Shown here in pieces: positions 1 to 5,141 of a stretch of 5,770 bases of DNA (position 1 is the first letter of the stretch; every line of letters starts with the position of its first letter). Source of the stretch: Planctomycetota bacterium (GTDB lineage Bacteria; Planctomycetota; UBA1135; UBA2386); NCBI GenBank assembly GCA_016793305.1, contig JAEUHU010000511.1:1-5770 (forward strand), written 5' to 3'. Below the pieces are notes generated by a model. That model worked only from the letters and a program-made list of their open reading frames with translations, made no database searches and was not told the DNA's origin. A program made the translations under genes and the position numbers.

Positions 1-171
1 GTCACCGGCATCCCGCACACGGTGATCGTCGGCAAGGACGGCGTGATCCAGAAGGTGCACATCGGCTTCGGCCCCGGCCAGGAGAAGCACTTCGAGGCCG
101 ACCTGCGCGAAGTGCTCGGCTTGCCGAAGGAGGAGCCGAAGCCGAAGCAGGAGCCGAAGCAAGCTCGGTAG
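1..171 (+). CDS. Thioredoxin/TlpA-like protein, C-terminal fragment
   Basis: This is the 3' end of a gene that begins before the window; 56 residues and a TAG stop are visible. The fragment opens with VTGIPHTVIVGKDGVI, the pattern around the conserved cis-proline of thioredoxin-fold proteins of the TlpA/AhpC-TSA type (G-[IVT]-P-x-T-[FV]-[ILV]-[VID]-x-x-x-G), followed by the last beta strand (VHIGFGP) and the final helix (EKHFEADLREVLG). The catalytic CxxC motif would lie upstream and cannot be checked, so a thiol-disulfide role is inferred. After the fold comes a tail of about 15 residues made almost only of Lys, Pro, Glu and Gln (KEEPKPKQEPKQAR), which is not part of the domain. The next gene converges on it, so it is not in an operon with anything in the window. 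The fold assignment is fairly secure; the substrate is unknown. Confidence 0.8.
   Translation, partial: VTGIPHTVIVGKDGVIQKVHIGFGPGQEKHFEADLREVLGLPKEEPKPKQEPKQAR
131..160 (+). repeat. 12-bp direct repeat encoding the Lys/Pro tail
   Basis: AGGAGCCGAAGC occurs at 131-142 and again at 149-160, offset by 18 bp (six codons). It encodes the EPKPKQ/EPKQ tail of the thioredoxin-like protein. The in-frame offset fits a small tandem duplication that lengthened the tail. It is seen directly, but its significance is small. Confidence 0.5.
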
Positions 172-218
172 AGGTCGAGTCGACTGATCGGCCCCGTCCA
201 GGTCTGCGGGCGCAAGGA

Positions 219-250
219 GCCTGGCCCTGGCGGGCAGCGCAGGGCGAGGC
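219..250. terminator. Imperfect hairpin between convergent genes, possible terminator
   Basis: The arms at 219-229 and 240-250 pair at 10 of 11 positions, with one G/G mismatch at 223/246, around a 10-nt loop. The core is GCCCTG/CAGGGC. It lies in the roughly 120-bp gap between the end of the thioredoxin-like gene (171) and the end of the oppositely oriented sigma factor gene (292), where a bidirectional terminator would be expected. There is no T-run on either side, so it is not a classical intrinsic terminator. In DNA this rich in G and C, some stems of this size arise by chance. The rest of the gap shows nothing recognisable. Confidence 0.35.
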
Positions 251-291
251 CGGTGGCGAGTGCGACGAGAGGACGCGGCTGCCGACCGTTG

Positions 292-1347
292 TCAGCTTCG
301 CTGGGTGCGTTCGGCAGCGACCACGTCGTCGACCGGACACTCGTGGCGCTGGCCCGACGGCCACCACCAGCGTCGACCGTTGGAACGCACGCGCACGCCG
401 AGTTCCCGCCCGAGCTCCTCGAACAGGTCGGGGCTGAAGAAGTGGTTGTCGATGCGCGCGATCTTCTCGCCCTCGCAGACGAACGTCGTCACGGCGCGCA
501 CCGCCTCGCCGTCCTCGTGGGCGTACCAGGTCAGCAGCAGCCAACGGCCGCCGTGCCAGCGCAGCTCGATGCGCGGCGTGTGCGGCAGTGCTCCGCGGCG
601 CAGCTCCACCGGGATCGCGATGGGCGCCGACAGGTCGGCGAGCACGCGGTGGCCGAGCAGGAGGCCCGGCAGCACGGTGCGACTCGCTTCGGCGGGGCCA
701 CGCACGATGGTGGCGCCGACCACTTCGACGGTGGCATGGTCGAGCAGCAGCGCGGTGAGGCGCGTGAGGTCGCCGGCGCGGAACGCTTCGCAGAACGCTT
801 CGAGCGCCTCCGGCACCGGCTGCACGGCGGCGGCGGCGACCGGCTCGAGCGCCAGCTTGTCGCGGCCGCGATGCAAGGCGGCCTTGATCGCGCCGACCGA
901 CGTGCCGAGGGCGTCGGCGGTCTCTTCGAGGGTGAGCCCGAACGCTTCCTTCAGCACGACCGCGGCGCGTTCCTGCGGCGACAGGCGCACGAGCAGGTGG
1001 CTGGCGGCTTCGCGAAGGGCCCCCGGCTCGCTACCAGGGTTCGCGGCGGGCTCGCCTTCGCTCGCGACGGTGCCGGCGTATGGCGCGCGGCGCGCCTGGT
1101 CGATCCACGCGTTGGTCGCGACACGGAACAACCACGCGCGCGGATTCGCCGGCGCTTCGGCGAGGCGTCCCATCGCCGCGAACGCGCGCGTCAGGGTCTC
1201 CTGCGACAGGTCCTCGGCGTCGAGGGCGCTGCGGCAGAGGCAGCGGCAGAAGCGATACAGCTCGGTGCGCAGCGGCTCGACGGACTCAAGGAAGCGGTGC
1301 CACGACTGCTGGGCCGTGGTCAGCACGGGCGGTTCGGTAGGGTTCAT
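292..1347 (-). CDS. ECF sigma factor with C-terminal SnoaL-like domain
   Basis: This encodes a 351-residue sigma-70 family protein predicted to direct RNA polymerase to a specific promoter set. Region 2 spans about residues 26-90, including the core-binding stretch DAEDLSQETLTRAF and then NPRAWLFRVATNAWIDQARR. Region 4 spans about 115-166, with LSPQERAAVVLKEAFGLTL followed by the helix-turn-helix EETADALGTSVGAIKAALHR. Residues ~180-315 look like a SnoaL/NTF2-like fold: ALEAFCEAFRAGDLTRLTAL at its start, FVCEGEKIARIDNHFF near its end. This layout matches ECF groups with a SnoaL-like extension (ECF41/ECF56 type), which usually lack a separate anti-sigma factor and are controlled by the extension. 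The DGGGK and WLPEPL motifs of ECF41 are not visible, so the exact group is open. I chose the ATG at 1347 because sigma homology begins soon after it; the frame stays open to 1590, but the extra residues are low-complexity. No Shine-Dalgarno sequence precedes the ATG, and a GTG seven codons in is an alternative start. Confidence 0.88.
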   Translation of the reverse strand: MNPTEPPVLTTAQQSWHRFLESVEPLRTELYRFCRCLCRSALDAEDLSQETLTRAFAAMGRLAEAPANPRAWLFRVATNAWIDQARRAPYAGTVASEGEPAANPGSEPGALREAASHLLVRLSPQERAAVVLKEAFGLTLEETADALGTSVGAIKAALHRGRDKLALEPVAAAAVQPVPEALEAFCEAFRAGDLTRLTALLLDHATVEVVGATIVRGPAEASRTVLPGLLLGHRVLADLSAPIAIPVELRRGALPHTPRIELRWHGGRWLLLTWYAHEDGEAVRAVTTFVCEGEKIARIDNHFFSPDLFEELGRELGVRVRSNGRRWWWPSGQRHECPVDDVVAAERTQRS

Positions 1348-1443
1348 GCCCGACAGGACGGAGGAAGGGCGGCGCAGGATACGCGGGACTTCGTGGTCGC
1401 GGCTCGGGTGTGCGCAGGTCGGTGCACTCGCCAGCCAACGGAT

Positions 1444-1474
1444 GGCCGGGACGCGTCCGGCTGCCGTCCCGGCC
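1444..1474. repeat. Perfect 10-bp inverted repeat with nested palindrome
   Basis: GGCCGGGACG at 1444-1453 is the exact reverse complement of CGTCCCGGCC at 1465-1474, with an 11-nt spacer. A second perfect palindrome, GGACGCGTCC (1449-1458), overlaps the left arm, because CGTCC occurs both in the spacer (1454-1458) and in the right arm (1465-1469). The left arm can therefore pair with either copy. The position in the middle of a divergent promoter region is what an operator or a leader-RNA hairpin would need. No known regulator site is recognised, and GC-rich background makes chance occurrence possible. Confidence 0.45.
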
Positions 1475-1570
1475 GCAATCTTGGGTGTGGAGTCCGTTCC
1501 CGGCCGGGGGCGGCGCGGCATTCGGCGCCATGATTCGGCAGAATCCGGGCGCACACGGGCTCGCTCCGGC

Positions 1571-1577
1571 AAGGAGG
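1571..1577 (+). promoter_or_regulatory. Shine-Dalgarno site of the sigma-fusion gene
   Basis: AAGGAGG followed by GG lies 11 nt before the ATG at 1589. It is the only strong ribosome binding site visible in the window. It decides the start of the long fusion gene, whose frame is open far upstream (to 260) on the strand opposite the other sigma gene. Confidence 0.8.
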
Positions 1578-1588
1578 GGCAGAACGCC

Positions 1589-4500
1589 ATGAACGACGCC
1601 CCCTCCCTCGAGTCCCTGTTCCGCCGCTACCGCGAGCGTGGTGACGGCACCGCCCTGGCGACCGTGTTCGACCGCGCCGCACCGGAGCTCGCCAAGGTGG
1701 CCGGCTACCTGAGCGGCGGCGACCGCAACCGCGCCGAGGACCTGCTGCAGCAGACGTGGCTCGTGGCGATCACCCATGCCTCGCGGTGGGACGGCGAACG
1801 GCCGCTGCTGCCGTGGCTGCTCGGCGTGCTCGCCAACCACGCGCGCTCGTCGACGCGCGCCCAGCGTCGGGCCGTACCTGGCGCCGACGTGCTCGAGACG
1901 CTGCTCGCGACCGACGATCCGGTGCGCAGCAGCAGCGACGGGGAGTTCGCGCAGCTGGTGCAGAGGGCGCTCGTCGAGTTGCCGTCGCCGTTCCGCGAGG
2001 CGGTGACGCTGCACGTCGAACACGGGCTCACCGCGGTCGAGATCGGGCGGGCGCTCGACCGGCCGGCCGGCACGGTGCGCACGCAGATCGTGCGCGGGCT
2101 CGATCGCCTGCGGGCGCTGTTGCCGGTCGGTCTCGCGTCGCTCGGGGTCGCGGCGGTGTTGACCGCCGAGCAGCTGCTGGCGGTGCGGCGCACGGTGCTC
2201 GCGGCGGCCGGTGGTACAGGCAAGTCGTTCCTAGGCGAACGGTTGGTTCGCTGGAGCGCCGGGTTGCTGCTGACGGCGGCCCTGGCGACGCTGGCCCTGC
2301 TGATGCGCGCGGAGAGTGTGGCACCGCCGGCACCGGCGGGTTCGCAGGCCGTGCCCGAGGTCGTGCTCGCCACGCCGCTCGACGAGCCGCCGGCGAAGCG
2401 CGACCAGGTGTCGTTGCCGCCTCGGCCGCTCGAAGCTCCGGTGGTGCAGGCGGGCCCGAGGCGCATCACCGTGCACGTGCGCCACGCCGACGAACCGACC
2501 GTGCAAGCCGGCACGTGGGTCGGCCTCGTGGCGCACGACGACCTGCGCTTCGCCCGCACCGATGCCCGCGGCGACGCGGTGTTCGACGACGTGCCGGAGG
2601 AGCTGTCGCACCGCGTGTTCGTCAGTGGCACGAGCGTCTACGAAGACTGGGTCGTGCTGCGCGATCCAGGCTCGTTCCGGCACGAGATGACCCTGACGGT
2701 GCCGTCGAAGGGTGCGCTCGTGGTGACCGTCGTCGACGGCAGTGGGCGGCCGGTGGCGGGCGCCGAGGTCGAGGGCAACGGCTCCCAGCATGGACATCGA
2801 CTGTGGTGTCCGCTCGGCAGCACCGACACGGAGGGCGTGTTGCGCCTGCGTGGTCAGGCTCAGCGGGGCGCGCAGCTGCGGGCCCGCGCCAAGGGGCACG
2901 CGCCGGCGCGTTGGCAGCAGGTGCAGGTCCGTGCCGACGGCAGCCAGACCTGCCGACTGACGATGGAGCCTGCCGGCCAGCCGCTGCACGGCCGCGTCGT
3001 CGACGAGAACGGTGCGCCGGTGCGGGCCGAACTCGGCACCATCGCGTTCGCCAGCGATCTGCTGGAGCCGTGGTACGACACGACGGCGGCCGACGGCACC
3101 TTCACGTTCGAGTGGCTGCCGAACGGTCCGATCCTGGTGGTGGCGCGGGTGCGCAACGGGGCGCGGGTCCGCTGCGGGCTCGTGCGCGCCTCTGTCCCGA
3201 GCAACGGTCCCGTGACGATCCGCGTCGACGGAGGGGGATCGCTGCACGGAGTCACGCGTGGTGCTGGCGGTGGGCCGGCCGGCGGCTCGGCGGTGTCGGC
3301 GCGGTTGCTGGCGGACGGTGCCTTCGCGCTGCCGTTCGCGCAGCACTCGCTGCGCTCGGTCGGCCAGGGCACGTTCCGGCTCGATGGCCTGTTGCCCGGG
3401 CGCTGGGCGCTGCGTGCCACGATCGGCGAAGCCGAGGTGAGCGAGGTCGTCACCGTGCGGGCCGGGGAACAGACCCTGTGGGAGGCGACCGCGGCGTCGC
3501 TGCAGCCACTGCGGGCGGTGCTGCTCGACGAGCGCCGGCAGCCGCTGGTCGGCTGGCAAGTCTCGCGGGTGTCGGCGCAAGGGCACCCCATCGGCACCGG
3601 TTGGCGCAGCGACGCGAACGGGCGTGAGCCAGGATTCGCGCCCCTGCTCGTGCCGACCGACGCGCCGGTGGATCTGTGGCTGTTCGATCCGGCCGCCGCG
3701 GCGCTCTCGCTCTACTTCCCGACCTGGCGGGTGCCGGGCCTCGTCGCCGACGGCTCGGTGCACGAGATCGTGGTGCCGGATCGGGCGCGCGCGACGCACA
3801 CGATCCGCGGCCTCGTGGTCGACGAGCACGGCCAGCCGTTGCGTGCCAGCGGCATGGTCGTGTCGCAGGCGGTGTGGTGGGACGGACCTCGCTTCCAGTG
3901 CGATGCCGACGGGCGGTTCACGATCGGCCCGTTCGCTCCTGGCCGGATCGACCTGCAGTTGCACGCGCCCGGTCGTCCCGTGCACCGCCTCGCGCGGCTC
4001 GAGGTCCCTGGCGACGGCGATCTCGACCTCGGCACGACGACCATGCCGCGCGCTGGGCGCATCCGGGTCGCGGCTGCAGACGGCGTTCGGGTGCCAGGCG
4101 ACCTCCGGCTCGTCGCATGCGCGATCGTCGGTGGCGAACGGCACGACCTGGAGCGTCGACCCGACGGCACGTTCGGCGCGGACGGCTTGCCGGCCGGCGA
4201 CTACCGCCTGGAAGGCAGCAGCAGCAGCCTGCGCGTGCGGTCGTGCCCCCTCGTCGCGGTGGCCGAGGCCGCCGCCGATGCCGCCGCGGTGGCGCCGACC
4301 AGGTTCCAGCTGGAGGCAGGCGTGCCGCTGCGCATCGCCGTCCGGCTCGGCGAGGAGCTGCGTGCGCAGGAGGGCTGGTCGGCGACTCTGGTGGTCCGTC
4401 GGCGTGGCGAGGTCGTGGTGCAGCGGTCGCTCGCGACGAGGTTCCACGGCGTGGTGCCGGACACCCTCGAGTTCACCGTTGCGGCCGAAGCGGGCGAGCT

Positions 4501-4600
4501 GCTGGTCGAGCTCGACGATCACTGGCGGCCGCAGCGCCAGACCGTCCAGGTCGCGGCGACCGGTGGGCGCGTCGAGTTCGACTGGTCGGTGCCGCGCTGA
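1589..4600 (+). CDS. Membrane-anchored ECF sigma factor fused to carboxypeptidase-regulatory-like repeats
   Basis: This encodes 1003 residues. Sigma region 2 spans about 25-93 (NRAEDLLQQTWLVAITHA, then LLPWLLGVLANHARSSTRAQ). Region 4 spans about 120-177 (LPSPFREAVTLHVEHGLT, then VEIGRALDRPAGTVRTQIVR). A hydrophobic stretch follows at 177-193 and a stronger transmembrane candidate at 222-239 (SAGLLLTAALATLALLM). Next come a Pro/Ala-rich linker (245-290) and about seven beta-sandwich units starting near 291, 376, 466, 551, 641, 738 and 823. Several of these show the signature G-x-V-x-D-x-x-G-x-P with a later D-x-x-G-x-F and L-P-x-G of carboxypeptidase-regulatory-like domains. The last ~95 residues are beta-rich and of unclear type. 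Basic residues before 222 favour sigma inside and repeats outside the membrane. An ordinary ECF sigma factor is about 170-220 residues, so most of this protein is extension. No anti-sigma gene is adjacent. Sigma activity and surface sensing are inferred; the domain order is read from sequence. The strong Shine-Dalgarno sequence fixes the ATG. Confidence 0.87.
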   Translation: MNDAPSLESLFRRYRERGDGTALATVFDRAAPELAKVAGYLSGGDRNRAEDLLQQTWLVAITHASRWDGERPLLPWLLGVLANHARSSTRAQRRAVPGADVLETLLATDDPVRSSSDGEFAQLVQRALVELPSPFREAVTLHVEHGLTAVEIGRALDRPAGTVRTQIVRGLDRLRALLPVGLASLGVAAVLTAEQLLAVRRTVLAAAGGTGKSFLGERLVRWSAGLLLTAALATLALLMRAESVAPPAPAGSQAVPEVVLATPLDEPPAKRDQVSLPPRPLEAPVVQAGPRRITVHVRHADEPTVQAGTWVGLVAHDDLRFARTDARGDAVFDDVPEELSHRVFVSGTSVYEDWVVLRDPGSFRHEMTLTVPSKGALVVTVVDGSGRPVAGAEVEGNGSQHGHRLWCPLGSTDTEGVLRLRGQAQRGAQLRARAKGHAPARWQQVQVRADGSQTCRLTMEPAGQPLHGRVVDENGAPVRAELGTIAFASDLLEPWYDTTAADGTFTFEWLPNGPILVVARVRNGARVRCGLVRASVPSNGPVTIRVDGGGSLHGVTRGAGGGPAGGSAVSARLLADGAFALPFAQHSLRSVGQGTFRLDGLLPGRWALRATIGEAEVSEVVTVRAGEQTLWEATAASLQPLRAVLLDERRQPLVGWQVSRVSAQGHPIGTGWRSDANGREPGFAPLLVPTDAPVDLWLFDPAAAALSLYFPTWRVPGLVADGSVHEIVVPDRARATHTIRGLVVDEHGQPLRASGMVVSQAVWWDGPRFQCDADGRFTIGPFAPGRIDLQLHAPGRPVHRLARLEVPGDGDLDLGTTTMPRAGRIRVAAADGVRVPGDLRLVACAIVGGERHDLERRPDGTFGADGLPAGDYRLEGSSSSLRVRSCPLVAVAEAAADAAAVAPTRFQLEAGVPLRIAVRLGEELRAQEGWSATLVVRRRGEVVVQRSLATRFHGVVPDTLEFTVAAEAGELLVELDDHWRPQRQTVQVAATGGRVEFDWSVPR

Positions 4601-4613
4601 CGGTCTGCGTCAG
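4597..4613. terminator. Small symmetric hairpin holding both convergent stop codons
   Basis: CTGACG (4597-4602) pairs perfectly with CGTCAG (4608-4613) around the 5-nt loop GTCTG. The left arm contains the TGA of the sigma-fusion gene, and the right arm contains the complement of the TGA of the small gene on the minus strand. With only 9 bp between the two genes, this is the only candidate for a shared terminator here. The stem is short and lacks a T-run, so it would be weak alone. Confidence 0.3.
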
Positions 4614-5095
4614 GAAGGGCCGCTGCGCCGCAACTCGAAGTGGTCGCGCTGCACTTCGCCGTCGCTGTGCTGCGGCGGGATGCGCCACATGCCGCTCAGC
4701 AGGCCGCCGCCCTGGGACAACACGCCCCGGTAGTGCACCGCATGGCCGGGTGTCTCGAAGGTGATGTTCGCCTTGCCCTCGACCCAGATGCTGGTGCTCG
4801 ACTTGCCCTGGTAGCGCTTGGTGAACGTGACCAGCCGTCCTTCGACCTCGCCTTCGACGAAGCTGTGTTCGGGGAGGCTGCTCAGCACCTCGGCTTCGCC
4901 GACCACTTCGGTGTCCTTGCCGTCGTCGACGCTCGCGGCGTGCAGCCGCTCCTGGCTCACCAGCAGCGTGTCGGCATCGCGCATCGCGCCGACGAACGAC
5001 ACGCCGCGCTGCACCACGCGCATCGTGATGCCGTGCTGGCGGCCGTTCTGCACGTAGTGGCCTTCCCAGTTGCCGGTCAGATCGAACTCGGTCAT
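4610..5095 (-). CDS. Hypothetical small beta-rich protein
   Basis: This encodes 161 residues from the ATG at 5095; a GTG directly in front of it at 5098 is an equally placed alternative start, and neither has a clear Shine-Dalgarno sequence. There is no signal peptide, transmembrane segment or cysteine. The protein begins DLTGNWEGHYVQNGRQHGIT and continues as alternating short polar and hydrophobic strands. G-x-W-x-G-x-Y near the N-terminus, EGRLVTFTKRYQG in the middle and HYRGVLSQ...GMWRIP near the C-terminus give the regular G/W spacing of a small antiparallel beta-barrel, loosely like calycin folds (lipocalin, avidin). I recognise the style but no named family, and infer no function. It lies 46 bp downstream of the ATPase gene on the same strand, so the two could be co-transcribed. 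Coding bias and length support a real gene. Confidence 0.72.
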   Translation of the reverse strand: MTEFDLTGNWEGHYVQNGRQHGITMRVVQRGVSFVGAMRDADTLLVSQERLHAASVDDGKDTEVVGEAEVLSSLPEHSFVEGEVEGRLVTFTKRYQGKSSTSIWVEGKANITFETPGHAVHYRGVLSQGGGLLSGMWRIPPQHSDGEVQRDHFELRRSGPS

Positions 5096-5098
5096 CAC

Positions 5099-5128
5099 CG
5101 GACGAGCATGCCCGGCGTGGCTCGTCCG
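5099..5128 (-). repeat. 9-bp-stem hairpin abutting the small gene's start
   Basis: CGGACGAGC (5099-5107) and GCTCGTCCG (5120-5128) are exact reverse complements separated by 12 nt. On the minus-strand transcript the stem ends directly before the GTG-ATG start of the small beta-rich gene and begins 13 nt after the stop of the upstream ATPase gene. It could be a weak terminator or processing site for the upstream gene, or a leader structure affecting translation of the downstream one. No U-run follows, which argues against a classical terminator. Confidence 0.45.
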
Positions 5129-5141
5129 TCAATGGTCGCGA

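Larger units (their letters stand above)
1348..1588. promoter_or_regulatory. Divergent intergenic control region between two sigma factor genes
   Basis: These 241 bp lie between the start codons of two oppositely oriented ECF sigma genes, so the promoters of both should be here. I find no convincing -35/-10 pair on either strand. TATCCT (minus strand, 1381-1376) is a fair -10 look-alike without a matching -35. CATGAT at 1529-1534 is similarly weak on the plus strand. Visible structure includes a 10-bp inverted repeat (1444-1474), the heptamer ATTCGGC repeated at 1520-1526 and 1533-1539, and a small stem GATTC/GAATC (1532-1536/1541-1545) with a GGCA loop, 43 nt before the downstream start codon. 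Autoregulated ECF promoters often do not resemble the sigma-70 consensus, which may explain the lack of a clear match. Confidence 0.5.

Noticed and set aside
1376..1404. Sigma-70-type promoter for the minus-strand sigma gene (TATCCT as -10)
   Set aside because: No TTGACA-like -35 is present at 16-18 nt spacing, and single hexamer matches are expected by chance.
260..1588. In-frame open extension of the sigma-fusion gene upstream of 1589, running antisense through the other sigma gene
   Set aside because: The translation is low-complexity Arg/Ser/Ala-rich, it overlaps a well-supported gene on the other strand, and a strong Shine-Dalgarno site precedes the ATG at 1589. Stop-free antisense frames are common at this GC content.
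1348..1590. N-terminal extension of the minus-strand sigma factor to an ATG at 1590
   Set aside because: The additional 81 residues show no domain, would consume the whole intergenic region and would overlap the start codon of the divergent gene (the two ATGs share CATG). Sigma homology begins only after the ATG at 1347.
1922..1936. GCAGCAGCAGC-type triplet repeats (also around 4216-4227)
   Set aside because: They encode short serine runs in linkers, are only three or four units long, and are expected in GC-rich coding DNA.
2204..2227. Walker A-like motif (A-x4-G-K-S, residues 206-213) in the sigma fusion
   Set aside because: It lies in a short flexible stretch before the membrane helix, with no surrounding P-loop fold, Walker B or room for one. 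It is a chance pattern match.
2231..4522. Long minus-strand open frame opposite the beta-sandwich repeats
   Set aside because: Its product is Arg/His/Gln-rich without domain features, and the plus-strand frame has coherent sigma, membrane and repeat domains. It is a shadow caused by GC-rich codon use.
3624..4764. Plus-strand open frames in the other two phases over the 3' part of the fusion gene, taken as a possible frameshift or second gene
   Set aside because: The main frame keeps regular beta-sandwich units up to its stop at 4598-4600. The alternatives are Arg/Ser/Cys-rich or Arg/Ala/Gly-rich and unstructured.
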